Under the pieces are notes generated by a model, which was not told where the DNA came from, made no database searches, and saw only the letters and a program-made list of their open reading frames with translations. Positions 42,983-51,662 of a stretch of 64,000 bases of DNA are shown piece by piece. The stretch comes from Mycobacterium sp. (GTDB lineage: Bacteria; Actinomycetota; Actinomycetes; Mycobacteriales; Mycobacteriaceae). The position numbers and the translations under genes are program-made. The stretch is taken from positions 1 through 64,000 of the forward strand of contig JAGYKK010000015.1 in assembly GCA_018401645.1 (NCBI GenBank), written 5' to 3'. Every line of letters begins with the position of its first letter. The stretch's first letter is position 1.

Positions 42983-44560
42983 CCCCGCGAGGCCCAAAAT
43001 GCGCACTGGTGACGCTCGGCGAAGTCAGATGTGACGGTGGACCCGCCGGTTTGCAGCGTAAGCCGTTGCGGCCGTTCGGGATTCAGCTCCGGCCACTCGG
43101 TTAGTCCGGGCACGTCCGGTGCGCCAGTCGTCACGAACCGGCTCCAGTAGGCGATCATCTCCTCGGACAATTCCCGTTGCGCCGGATCCAGCGGCGGAGC
43201 ACCTCCCATGTCGAACAGGTAGCGCAACTCCAGTGCGTGGGCGGCGCCGATCGGAAACGGCACCCGGCGGATCGGTTCGGCCACGGGAGCGCTGCGGTCG
43301 TTGAACTCATAGGCGTACACCGGGGCGCGGCCGGCCAAGTCGGCGGCCATCACGTCGACGGGGCAGGCGAACACACCGTCGGTGACGGTGGCGGCGTAGG
43401 CCAGCGCGGTGCTGCCGCCGTAGCGCTGCAGCGGGTAGCGCGCGGCGATCACCGGGGCCTCCGCGCCGAAGGTGTTCTCCAACAGCGTGCGATAGGGCGC
43501 CAACCGTTCGTTGCGCAGATAACTGATCGCAACGGACAGGGTGAACTCATCGGCGGTGGTGCCGATCAGCGTCGGCACCCGGGCGATGGGGCCGCGGTGG
43601 GCCACCGTCGCCGGGGCGACCGGCAGTCGAGGGGTTCCGATGACCGGGCCGGACAGGATGTTGGCACCGATCCGCACATACGGCGGACCATCGCGAAGCC
43701 GGTCGGCGGGAAGCGCGTTCAGGCACCGCCGGGCCGAAGCCGGATCGCCGCAACCCTTACCGGCCGCATAGGCGGTACTGATCCGTTCGGCGGCAGGCAG
43801 GTCCGCCTGCGACGAACACGGACCGCTCTGCATGATGGCCGCCCGGAAGAGCCCGTTGGACTCCGGTGCGACGAGGTGGTCACACACCGAGATGGCTCCG
43901 GCGGACTCTCCGGCGATGGTGACCTTGGCCGGATCGCCACCGAAGGCGGCGATGTTGTCGCGCACCCATCGCAGAGCGGCCTGCTGGTCGGCGAGTCCGT
44001 AGTTGCCGCGGTCTCCGTCTCGGGCCTCGAGTGCGGGGTGAGCGAGGAAACCCAGGGCTCCCAGCCGGTAATTGATGGTGACGACGACGATATCGCCGCG
44101 GGCGGCCAGCCGGGTGGACTTGTAGATGTCGGAACTGCCGTTGAGAAAGCCGCCGCCGTGGATCCACACCATGACCGGCCGGGGCGAGTCCGGGGTGGCC
44201 CCGTTCGGCGCCCACACCGTCAGATTCAGGCAGTCCTCGCTGGTCTCCCGGCCGTAGTCGGGGTCCACCCGGGTGTCCTGAATGCAGCGCGATCCGGGTT
44301 TGGTGGCGTCGCGCACCGCGGTCCACGACACCGGCGCCACCGGCCGCTGCCAGCGCAGTGGACCGACCGGGGCCGCCGCGCGTAGGGACGCCCTCAAGAT
44401 CCGCACACCGGGGCCGGTGCTGCCGCACCGGTCCGGATCCGGTGGTGACCACCGCTGGGTCGGCGACCGGGGTGGCCCGGCTACAGCCGCTCGCGAGGAG
44501 AACTATCACCAGCAGTGCCGCCGCGTACCGGATTGCGGCGCGAACGGGACCGGCTGGCAC
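42979..44560 (-). CDS. Type B carboxylesterase lipoprotein, one frameshift
   Basis: About 525 residues. From GTG 44560 the first frame encodes a lipoprotein signal, ALLVIVLLASGC, with the lipobox LASGC. After one indel near 44400 the second frame holds the esterase: VMVWIHGGGFLNGSSD (oxyanion hole), IAGESAGAISVCDHLVAPES (nucleophile serine), TTADEFTLSVAI (acidic residue), and histidine in GAAHALELRYLF. It is probably anchored outside the membrane and cleaves carboxylic esters. It is divergent from the P450 gene. The closest named relatives are LipT-type enzymes; the exact substrate is unknown. Confidence 0.88.
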
Positions 44561-44693
44561 GTTGGGAAACCCTACGCGGCTCGGCGCGGACCGGCGCGGG
44601 AGAGAAATTGGCCTCTTACCCTTGCGCCGAGGGGAATTTCCACCACACTGGAAACCTGACACCCGTCAAGTTCGTGACAGCCCAGGAGATCCA

Positions 44694-45956
44694 ATGAGCG
44701 CAGGCACCGACCCCCGGATCACTGACCCCGCAGCCCGGGTGCTGGCCGAACCACAGTCCTACGCCGACGAGAAGAGGTTGCACGAATCGCTGGCGCACCT
44801 GCGCGCGCAGGCGCCGGTGTCCTGGGTCGAGGTCAGCGACTACCGCCCGTTCTGGGCGATCACCAAGCATGCCGACATCATGAATATCGAACGCCAGAAC
44901 GACCTGTTCACCAACTTCCCACGGCCCCTGCTCACGATCACCGAAGCCGACGACGCCCTGCTCCGCGATATCGAGGCGGGTACCGGTCTGCGGACCCTCA
45001 TCCACATGGACGACCCGCACCATCGCGACATCCGCAAAGTCGGCGCGGACTGGTTCCGCCCGAAGGTGTTGAAGGCCTTGAAGACCCGCTCCGACGAACT
45101 GGCAAAAATCTGGGTCGACAAGATGGCCGAAAAGGGCCCGGAGCTGGATTTCGCCCAGGACATCGCGGTCAACTACCCGCTCTACATGATCCTCACACTG
45201 CTGGGCCTGCCGGAGTCGGACTTCCCCCGAATGCTCAAGCTGACCCAGGAGATGTTCGGCGGCAACGACACCGAGTTGCAGCGCGGCGGCGGCGTCGACG
45301 ACATGCTGGCCGTGCTGCTGGACTTCTTCAACTACTTCTCCGCGCTGACTGCATCGCGGCGCGAACACCCAACCGAGGACCTGTCCTCGGCAATCGCCAA
45401 CGCGAAGATCAACGGCGAACCGATGAGCGACATGGACACGCTGTCCTATTACGTGATCGTGGCCAGCGCCGGTCACGACACCACCAGTGCGGGCATTGCG
45501 GGCGGCCTGCTGGAGTTGCTGCGCAATCCCGGCGAGTTGGCCCGATTGCAAAATGACATGTCCCTGATGGGCACCGCCGTCGAGGAGATGATCCGGTGCG
45601 TGGTGCCGGTGAAGGAGTTCATGCGTACCGCCCGGGCCGACACCGAGGTGCGCGGTGTGAAGATCGCCAAGGGCGAGTCGGTCTTGCTCTCCTACGTCTC
45701 GGCCAACCGCGATGAGGACGTCTTCGAGGACCCGATGCGCTTCGACGTCGGCCGCGACCCCAACAAGCACCTGTCATTCGGCTACGGCGTGCACTTCTGC
45801 CTGGGCGCCGCGCTGGCCCGGATGGAGATGAACAGCTTCTTCACCGAACTGCTGCCGCGCATCGAGACCATTGAGCTTGCCGGTGAGCCCGAACTCGTGG
45901 CGACCACCTTCGTGGGCGGCCTCAAGCACCTGCCGATCCGGGTGACACTGAAGTAG
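44694..45956 (+). CDS. Cytochrome P450
   Basis: 420 residues, soluble bacterial P450. I-helix oxygen-binding motif SAGHDTTSAGIAGG, K-helix ExxR in EEMIR, and heme-ligand loop FGYGVHFCLGAALARME. Start MSAGTDPRITDPAARVLAEP after CAGGAGATCC. The style resembles CYP families of sterol, lipid or terpenoid hydroxylation in mycobacteria; I do not assign a CYP number. Electrons would come from a ferredoxin; a ferredoxin-reductase-like flavoprotein lies 6 kb away. It is convergent with mftG, with a hairpin between. Confidence 0.93.
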   Translation: MSAGTDPRITDPAARVLAEPQSYADEKRLHESLAHLRAQAPVSWVEVSDYRPFWAITKHADIMNIERQNDLFTNFPRPLLTITEADDALLRDIEAGTGLRTLIHMDDPHHRDIRKVGADWFRPKVLKALKTRSDELAKIWVDKMAEKGPELDFAQDIAVNYPLYMILTLLGLPESDFPRMLKLTQEMFGGNDTELQRGGGVDDMLAVLLDFFNYFSALTASRREHPTEDLSSAIANAKINGEPMSDMDTLSYYVIVASAGHDTTSAGIAGGLLELLRNPGELARLQNDMSLMGTAVEEMIRCVVPVKEFMRTARADTEVRGVKIAKGESVLLSYVSANRDEDVFEDPMRFDVGRDPNKHLSFGYGVHFCLGAALARMEMNSFFTELLPRIETIELAGEPELVATTFVGGLKHLPIRVTLK

Positions 45957-45971
45957 GTACCCGCCCTTCCC

Positions 45972-46040
45972 CGCCGCGAGCGTGCGTGTCGGTCCCCCGA
46001 CACGCCGCGGCAGGCGTGCAGTGTGCGCACCCTCGCGGCG
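45972..46040. terminator. Nested palindrome between P450 and mftG (bidirectional terminator)
   Basis: Inner hairpin: GCGTGTCGG at 45984-45992, loop TCCC, then its exact complement at 45997-46005. Outer arms CGCCGCGAG (45972-45980) and CTCGCGGCG (46032-46040) pair as well. It lies between two converging genes. Confidence 0.6.
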
Positions 46041-46047
46041 AAACCGC

Positions 46048-46122
46048 TAGCGCACGGACCACGCGAATGCTAGCGCACGGACCCAGCCGCGCGAATGCCT
46101 AGCGCACGGACCCAGCCGCGCG
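46048..46122. repeat. Tandem copies of the mftG 3' end
   Basis: The sequence TAGCGCACGGACC occurs at 46048, 46071 and 46100. The last two copies are a full unit of 29 bases with CAGCCGCGCG. The copy at 46100 encodes the last residues and stop of mftG; the other two lie just beyond the stop. Confidence 0.8.
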
Positions 46123-47487
46123 GTGCCCGATCATCGCAATGGTGGCGTGCGGGCCGCGACTGAGTGGGACCGGCAGCACCGAGCCGTCGATGACCCACAG
46201 GCCACTTACCCCCAACACCCGACAGTGCGGGTCGACGACGGCGTGCTCATCACCGTCGCGGCCCATGGGTGCGCTACCGCACAGGTGCTGACTAGTTGAC
46301 CACGCCGGTTCACCTAATTCCGTTGTCCGGCCGATGATCTCGGTCACCATGTCACAGCCACTGCGCAGCGCGACCAGATCGGCAGGTGCGCTGTCATAGC
46401 GATGTGCGATATGGGGCGGCACGTCCGGGTCGGCTGACACCAGCAAGATGCGGCCGCGCGCCGCCGGCCGCATCAGGGCCACCCCGATGTCGGGTTCCAA
46501 GCGTCCACCGAACCCACGGGTGTACGGGCGGATCTCCAGATCCGCACTGATCAGGACCACTTCGAGCACTGGGCGCCCGGCGGTGGTTTTCCAGTCGGTG
46601 GACATCAGCCACTCCGGATGGTCCCAACACCGCTGCCCTACGGGCAGATCGGACACCACCTCGATACCGAGTTTCCGCAGGGTGGCCGATGGCCCGATGC
46701 CGGAGAGCATCAGCAGGTGCGCCGACTCGATTGCACCGGCTGAGAGCACCACCCGCTCGGCATCCAGTGCGATCGGGCCCTGCGCCCCGATGGCCTCGAC
46801 TCCCGTCACCCGGGGGCCGGCCGTCCGGACCCGGGTGACTCTGGTTCCGGTCAGCACCGTCAGGTTGCTCCGATTCAGCGCGGGCTCCAGAAACGTCGTG
46901 CCCGGACCCCTTCGCTTGCCGCCGACGATGTTCAGTGGCACTGCGCCCACCCCGGGCGGGGTGTTGTCGCCCATCGGTGGCGCGTTGAGGTTCGGCAACC
47001 ACCGAAACTCCGCCGCACCGGCGGCGGTGGCGAATGCCGCGGTCGGCCCGCGCATCGCGCCGACTCGCGCGACGGTGATCGGTCCGCCGCCACTGAGATC
47101 CGGATAGTCGAGGTCGGTCTCGATCGCACGGTAGTGCTCCTCAATCTCAGCCCACGACCAGCCGGGAACCGCCGGGTCGTCGAAGTCGGCGGGCAGTGCG
47201 CGGCAGAAGTAGCCGCCGTTGACCGCCCCCGACCCGCCAGGCAGGCGCCCCGCACGATGTCGGCCTCCCGGTGGGGGTTGTCGGTGAGCGCGGTGCGGTA
47301 CCTGGTGATTACCGGACTGTCCGCGGCGATCAGCAGCGCCGTTGCATCGCCGATCAGCGACGCGACGACCAGATCGGTGCCGCCGGCCTGCCTCGATCAC
47401 CGTCACCCGGCAACCCGGATCGGCGGAGAGTTGTTCGGCCAGAACCGATCCCGCGCTTCCGGCGCCGACAATCAGCACGTCGGTCAC
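46099..47487 (-). CDS. mftG: Mycofactocin system GMC oxidoreductase MftG, two frameshifts
   Basis: Glucose-methanol-choline family flavoenzyme associated with mycofactocin; reported to reoxidise reduced mycofactocin and pass electrons to the respiratory chain. GTG 47487 starts DVLIVGAGSAGSVLAEQLSA (FAD-binding). A shifted stretch between about 47390 and 47235 covers the next ~50 residues and reads VRGACLAG in another frame. From GSGAVNGGYFCR the frame is open to the end with VVLSAGAIESAHLLMLSGIG and the C-terminal catalytic histidine in SRGPHATIAMIGHRAAG. About 463 residues, close to Rv0697. It starts one base after the mftE stop; mftF, which stands between them in M. tuberculosis, is missing. 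Confidence 0.87.
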   Translation of the reverse strand: MTDVLIVGAGSAGSVLAEQLSADPGCRVTVIEAGRRHRSGRRVADRRCNGAADRRGQSGNHQVPHRAHRQPPPGGRHRAGRLPGGSGAVNGGYFCRALPADFDDPAVPGWSWAEIEEHYRAIETDLDYPDLSGGGPITVARVGAMRGPTAAFATAAGAAEFRWLPNLNAPPMGDNTPPGVGAVPLNIVGGKRRGPGTTFLEPALNRSNLTVLTGTRVTRVRTAGPRVTGVEAIGAQGPIALDAERVVLSAGAIESAHLLMLSGIGPSATLRKLGIEVVSDLPVGQRCWDHPEWLMSTDWKTTAGRPVLEVVLISADLEIRPYTRGFGGRLEPDIGVALMRPAARGRILLVSADPDVPPHIAHRYDSAPADLVALRSGCDMVTEIIGRTTELGEPAWSTSQHLCGSAPMGRDGDEHAVVDPHCRVLGVSGLWVIDGSVLPVPLSRGPHATIAMIGHRAAGSVR

Positions 47488-47488
47488 G

Positions 47489-48179
47489 TCAGCATCCCGT
47501 CGGTGGCGGGCGTCCATCGCAGCACACCGCCGTGCAGTCCTCGACCATGGCGACGAAGATCCGCTCCCCCTCCGCGGCCGTCGCGGTGGTCGGATCACCG
47601 AGGACTCCGGATTCGCTGACCGCGGCCACGCCGCCGTCGCGCAACCGGGTCATCAGATCGGTCAGTGGCTCGGTGTTGCCCCGCGCCACTGCGCCCATCC
47701 GCACGACCTCGGGTGAAAGATGCAGCAGCAGTGAGGTTTCGGTGTGTCCGGCGTGGGCGTCGGCGCCCGCCACCGAGCCACTCCACCACGCGACGTCGCG
47801 GCCCTCGGCCCGCAGCAGTCCGGCCGCGGCGCGCAGAGCCTGGCGATTGCCACCGTGGCCGTTGACGAACACGGCCAGTTCGCCCAGGTGCACACCGAGC
47901 GGCCGTACTCGACGAGCAGCGCCGTGAGTGCCTCGGTGCCGATCGAGATGGTGCCGGCAAGCTCTGGTGCTCTCCGGAGGCGCCGTAGGAGATGGCGGGT
48001 GCGAGCAGGTACCGGCCTGCGGCCACCTCGGTGGCCACCGCCGTCGCGATCCGGGTGTCGGTGTCCAACGGCAGGTGCGGGCCGTGTTGCTCGACGGATC
48101 CCACCGGCACCACGACGGTGAGTGCACCGCCCCGCGAAGCTGCCCGGAAGTGCAATCTACCAGCGGCCTGCGGATTCAC
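47489..48179 (-). CDS. mftE: Mycofactocin peptidase MftE (creatininase family), two frameshifts
   Basis: Releases the C-terminal Val-Tyr-derived dipeptide from modified MftA. Three frames: the first has VPVGSVEQHGPHLPLDTDTR with creatininase metal ligands Glu, His and Asp, and SYGASGEHQSLP. A short middle piece around 47905-47975 is shifted. The last frame has ELAVFVNGHGGNRQALRAAA and HAGHTETSLLLHLSPEVVR. Total about 229 residues. GTG 48179 starts ten bases after the mftD stop. The C-terminal end is a few residues shorter than I recall for Rv0695, perhaps because the gene now runs straight into mftG. Confidence 0.88.
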
Positions 48180-48188
48180 CTCTTAGCC

Positions 48189-49382
48189 TTAGCGGCCGTT
48201 GGTTCCCGGCACCCAGGTCGGGCCCACGGTGGCATCGATCCTTTCGCGGTCCTCGGCCGTCAGATCGTGCACGGAGGACTTGCCCAATCCGCGCAGGGCG
48301 GAGTCAATGCCGCCGGACAGGATGTCAAGGACGTTCTCCACGCCGGCCTGCCCGGCCGCGCCCAGTCCCCAGAGGTAGGCGCGGCCGATCATGACGGCGC
48401 GGGCGCCCAGCGCAAGTGCCTTGACGACATCGCTGCCGCGGCGGATGCCGCCGTCAAGGAGTACCTCCACCTGATCACCGACGGCGGCGGCCACCGCGGG
48501 TAGTGCCCGGATGGTGCCCGGGGTGCCGTCGAGGTTGTTGCCGCCATGGTTGGACACCGAGATGGCCGTAACCCCGGCATCGACGGCGCGTTTGGCGTCG
48601 TCAACCCGCATCACGCCCTTGAGCATGAACGGCCCGCCCCAGTATTCGCGCAGCCAGGCGATGTCCTCCCAGGTCGGTGGCGGGGTGCCCATCCATTCGC
48701 CGTAGGCGTCGAAGAACGGGGGCCCGGCCTCGCCGCGGTGGCCCTGGTTGGGGGCGGTCAGTGCCGGTGGCCGAAGGGTCTTCGCCCAGTCCAGGAACCA
48801 CCGCGGGCGAACCAAGCCCTGCGGGGACATCTTGATCGCGGTGAGGATGTCCATTTTCTCGGGGATCTTGGGGCTGCCCCAGTCCCGGCCGTGCGAGAAA
48901 CTCCAGTCGGTGGTCACGATCAGGCCCACCGCGCCGGCCGCGCGGGCCCGGTCCGCACGCTGCGCGATCGCATCCCGGCCGCCGAGCCAGTAGATCTGGA
49001 AGAAGGTTTTGGGGTTGGCCGCGATGACCTCCTCGATGGGCTTGCTCGCGAACGACGACAGCCCCATCGCGGTGCCGCGGGCGGCCGCGGCCCGGGCGAC
49101 GGCAACCTCGCCGGCGGGGTCGACCGCCTGCACGCCGGTCGGCGAGATCAGCACCGGCAGCGAGATGTCCTGGCCCATCACGGTGGTGGCGAGATCGCGT
49201 TTCTCGGTGGCGCCGATCACATGGGGCGCGAAGCCGAGTTCGGTGAACGCCTCGACGTTGTCGGAGTAGGTGAGGCCTTTCTCGCTGCCGGCCAATAGAG
49301 CCGAGTACACCGCCTTGGGAAGTCGCTTCTTTGCGCGTTCCTGAGCGATAGCAACGGTCTCGAACCAGGTGTCACGTGCCAT
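48189..49382 (-). CDS. mftD: Mycofactocin biosynthesis FMN dehydrogenase MftD
   Basis: 397 residues, alpha-hydroxyacid dehydrogenase fold. It oxidatively deaminates the aminopiperidinedione (AHDP) to form the redox-active alpha-keto amide of premycofactocin. PVLISPTGVQAVDPAGEVAV and TTDWSFSHGRDWGSPKIPEK match the family. The catalytic histidine lies in ISVSNHGGNNLDGTPGTIRA, and FMN phosphate binding in LLDGGIRRGSDVVKALALGA. Intact, two bases from mftC. Confidence 0.95.
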   Translation of the reverse strand: MARDTWFETVAIAQERAKKRLPKAVYSALLAGSEKGLTYSDNVEAFTELGFAPHVIGATEKRDLATTVMGQDISLPVLISPTGVQAVDPAGEVAVARAAAARGTAMGLSSFASKPIEEVIAANPKTFFQIYWLGGRDAIAQRADRARAAGAVGLIVTTDWSFSHGRDWGSPKIPEKMDILTAIKMSPQGLVRPRWFLDWAKTLRPPALTAPNQGHRGEAGPPFFDAYGEWMGTPPPTWEDIAWLREYWGGPFMLKGVMRVDDAKRAVDAGVTAISVSNHGGNNLDGTPGTIRALPAVAAAVGDQVEVLLDGGIRRGSDVVKALALGARAVMIGRAYLWGLGAAGQAGVENVLDILSGGIDSALRGLGKSSVHDLTAEDRERIDATVGPTWVPGTNGR

Positions 49383-49384
49383 AT

Positions 49385-50566
49385 CTAGACCGGGCTTTCA
49401 TTGCAGGGCTTCGCCGGTGGGCGTTGCAGGGTCAGCATTACGGGCGCACCGCGGGAATGGTCCGCACCGGGGCGGGGCTTGTCCCGCACGGCCGCCAGTG
49501 CCGGCTCGCCGTACCCCTGCACGCACTCGGGGTCGGGGCCGTCGAGGGGCAGGCCGGTGAAGAACTTCGCCGCCATGCAGCCGCCTCGGCAGGCGTCATA
49601 GTGGCCGCAGCTGCCACAGGCTCCGGCTGACTGCGGCTGGCGCAGTTCGGTGAACAGCGCTGAGTTTTTCCAGACGTTGTCAAAACCCCCGGACCCATTG
49701 ACACTGTCGGACAGCACATTTCCGGCCAGGAAGCGGTCGTGAATGGCGAACGGGCAGGCGTAGACGTCGCCCACCGGGTCGATCAGGCACACCACCCGGC
49801 CGGCGCCGCACATGTTCAACCCGGCCAATGCGCCGGGTGCGCCGAGACCAGAGAGGTGGAAGAAGGAGTCGCCGGTGAGGATGCGGTCACCCTTGGCGAC
49901 CAGCCAGTCATACAACTGCACCTGTTGTTGCGCGGTCGGATGCAACTCATCCCACACGTCGGCGCCGCGGCCCGACGGCCGAAGGCGGGTGATCCGCAGG
50001 GTCGCGCCGAAGCGGTCGGCCAGGGCTTTGAAATCATCGAGTTGGGTGACGTTGTGGCGGGTAACCACCACGGAGATTTTGGCGTCCGCGAACCCGGCCG
50101 CGGCCAGGTTCTCCAGCGCCCGGATCGCCATGTCGAACGAGCCCTCGCCACGCACGGCGTCATTGACCTTCGCGGTGGCGCCGTCCAGGGAGATCTGCAC
50201 GTCCACGTAATCGCTGGCGGCCAGTCGCGCGGCGACTTCGGGAGTGATCCGGACGCCGTTGGTGGAGAACTTCACTCCCACATGGTGTTCCGTGGCGTAG
50301 TCGAGGAGTTCCCAGAAGTCCGGGCGCACGGTGGGCTCGCCGCCGCCGATGTTGACGTAGAACACCTGCATGCGCTCAAGTTCGTCGATGATGGCCTTGC
50401 ACTGCTCGGTGGAGAGCTCGCGCGGGTCGCGCTTGCCCGACGAGGACAGGCAGTGCACGCACGCCAGGTTGCAGGCGTAGGTCAGTTCCCAGGTCAGGCA
50501 GATCGGCGCATCGAGGCCGCGTTCGAACTGTTCGATGAGCCGGGGAACTGGCGCGACGGACGTCAC
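49385..50566 (-). CDS. mftC: Mycofactocin radical SAM maturase MftC
   Basis: 393 residues. It decarboxylates and cross-links the C-terminal Val-Tyr of MftA. The 4Fe-4S SAM cluster motif is CNLACVHC (CX3CX2C) in TWELTYACNLACVHCLSSSG; GGGEPTVRPDFWELLDY follows. The C-terminal SPASM domain has CGAGRVVCLIDPVGDVYACP and CGSCGHYDACRGGCMAAKFF, supplying ligands for auxiliary clusters. GTG 50566 overlaps the mftB stop as GTGA, so co-translation with its RRE partner is likely. Intact. Confidence 0.96.
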   Translation of the reverse strand: MTSVAPVPRLIEQFERGLDAPICLTWELTYACNLACVHCLSSSGKRDPRELSTEQCKAIIDELERMQVFYVNIGGGEPTVRPDFWELLDYATEHHVGVKFSTNGVRITPEVAARLAASDYVDVQISLDGATAKVNDAVRGEGSFDMAIRALENLAAAGFADAKISVVVTRHNVTQLDDFKALADRFGATLRITRLRPSGRGADVWDELHPTAQQQVQLYDWLVAKGDRILTGDSFFHLSGLGAPGALAGLNMCGAGRVVCLIDPVGDVYACPFAIHDRFLAGNVLSDSVNGSGGFDNVWKNSALFTELRQPQSAGACGSCGHYDACRGGCMAAKFFTGLPLDGPDPECVQGYGEPALAAVRDKPRPGADHSRGAPVMLTLQRPPAKPCNESPV

Positions 50567-50859
50567 TGAAAATCCTTCCGTATCAACATGTTCGAGGCGG
50601 CGAGCACGCTCAGCGCCTGCAGGTAGGGGGCCTCTTGGTCGCGGTCCACACCTGCGGCCATCAGAGCCGCCGCCACGTCGGGATGGTCGTCGAGGGAGTC
50701 GATGACCGCCAGGATGGTGCGGTTCTTGAGGAACGACAGTTTGCGGGTGCCGAAGTGGTAGAGCAACGCCCCGAAGGACTCCGGGCGCAGGGCCACCTGC
50801 GGGTGCAACTGCCAACTGCGGGTGGGGTCGAAGGCCGCGCCCACGGTGTGGGCGGGCAC
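50563..50859 (-). CDS. mftB: Mycofactocin chaperone MftB (RiPP recognition element)
   Basis: About 98 residues, PqqD-like fold. It binds the MftA leader and presents it to Mft[21 protein letters not shown] and [20 protein letters not shown] are the family core. I prefer GTG 50859, three bases beyond the mftA stop; another GTG at 50877 would overlap mftA by 16 bases and add MRGLLT. Intact. Confidence 0.93.
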   Translation of the reverse strand: MPAHTVGAAFDPTRSWQLHPQVALRPESFGALLYHFGTRKLSFLKNRTILAVIDSLDDHPDVAAALMAAGVDRDQEAPYLQALSVLAASNMLIRKDFQ

Positions 50860-50861
50860 GG

Positions 50862-50951
50862 TCAGTAGACCCCGCACATCCCGTCGATGGACACCTCTTC
50901 GACGAGGGCCTCGGTCACCATCTCGGTATCGGTTGCGATCTCGTTATCCAT
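50862..50951 (-). CDS. mftA: Mycofactocin precursor peptide MftA
   Basis: 29 residues. The leader is [19 protein letters not shown] and the conserved core [10 protein letters not shown] ends in the Val-Tyr pair that becomes the cofactor. The C-terminal IDGMCGVY is the hallmark of the family. AAAGGGTG lies upstream of the ATG as a possible ribosome-binding site. First gene of mftA-B-C-D-E-G, divergent from mftR across 93 bases. Confidence 0.96.
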   Translation of the reverse strand: MDNEIATDTEMVTEALVEEVSIDGMCGVY

Positions 50952-50998
50952 GCGGCGCACCCTTTCACTTGCCGAATTGTCGACGCGGGCGCGCCACA

Positions 50999-51026
50999 TC
51001 GGCAAGAATATGGCATCAGGTGCCGA
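50999..51026. promoter_or_regulatory. Candidate mftA promoter with MftR operator
   Basis: In the mftA-mftR gap an inverted repeat TCGGCA (50999-51004) and TGCCGA (51021-51026) flanks, on the minus strand, a -10-like TATTCT (51005-51010). A tighter inner pair GGCA/TGCC (51012-51015 and 51021-51024) is also present. A TetR protein bound here would cover the mftA start region. Inferred from symmetry and position. Confidence 0.45.
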
Positions 51027-51044
51027 AAGGGAAAGGATTCGCCG

Positions 51045-51662
51045 ATGAGCCCCACCCCCGCCCGGGTTGGCCGCCGCCGATCGACGACCCGGGACCACAT
51101 CGCCGAAGTCGCACTGGACCTTTTCGCAACCTACGGATTCAGTGAGATCAGCGTGGATGACGTGGCGATCGCCTCCGGGATCGCCCGCCGCACCCTGTTT
51201 CGCTACTACGCCTCCAAGAACGCCATCCCGTGGGGCGACTTCGACGCCTACCTGAAGCACTTCGCCGAGTTGCTCGATCGCACCGACCCCGCCGCCCCGA
51301 TCGGGCCGACACTGCGCGCCGCACTGGTGGACTTCAACACCTTCGACGAATCCGGGACCGCACTGCACCGCCGGCGGATGCAGGTGATCCTGCAGAGCGC
51401 GGAGTTGCAGGCCTACTCGATGACCATGTACGCGGGTTGGCGCGCGGTGGTGGCCGACTTCGTGGCCGGCCGTACCGATGCCCGGGCCAGTGACCTGCTA
51501 CCGCAGACCGCGGCCTGGTTGATGCTCGGGGTCGCACTCTCGGCGCACGAGTTTTGGCTGGCGAATGAGTCTGTGTCGTTGCGGGCGGCCCTGGGCGACG
51601 CGTTCGACACCATGGCCGGCGATGAGGATCTGGACACCCGGCTCACGCCAGGACGTCGCTGA
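51045..51662 (+). CDS. mftR: Mycofactocin system TetR regulator MftR
   Basis: 205 residues. N-terminal TetR helix-turn-helix: [20 protein letters not shown] and [20 protein letters not shown]. The family is reported to repress the mft genes and to respond to long-chain acyl-CoA. SD GGGAAAGGA before ATG 51045. Divergent from mftA; the last 20 bases overlap the convergent flavoprotein gene. Confidence 0.93.
   Translation: MSPTPARVGRRRSTTRDHIAEVALDLFATYGFSEISVDDVAIASGIARRTLFRYYASKNAIPWGDFDAYLKHFAELLDRTDPAAPIGPTLRAALVDFNTFDESGTALHRRRMQVILQSAELQAYSMTMYAGWRAVVADFVAGRTDARASDLLPQTAAWLMLGVALSAHEFWLANESVSLRAALGDAFDTMAGDEDLDTRLTPGRR

Noticed and set aside
47395-48180. mftF hidden among shifted frames of mftE/mftG
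   Set aside because: All three minus frames in this interval are accounted for by pieces of MftE (creatininase motifs) or MftG (FAD/GMC motifs); no glycosyltransferase DxD region or membrane helices appear.
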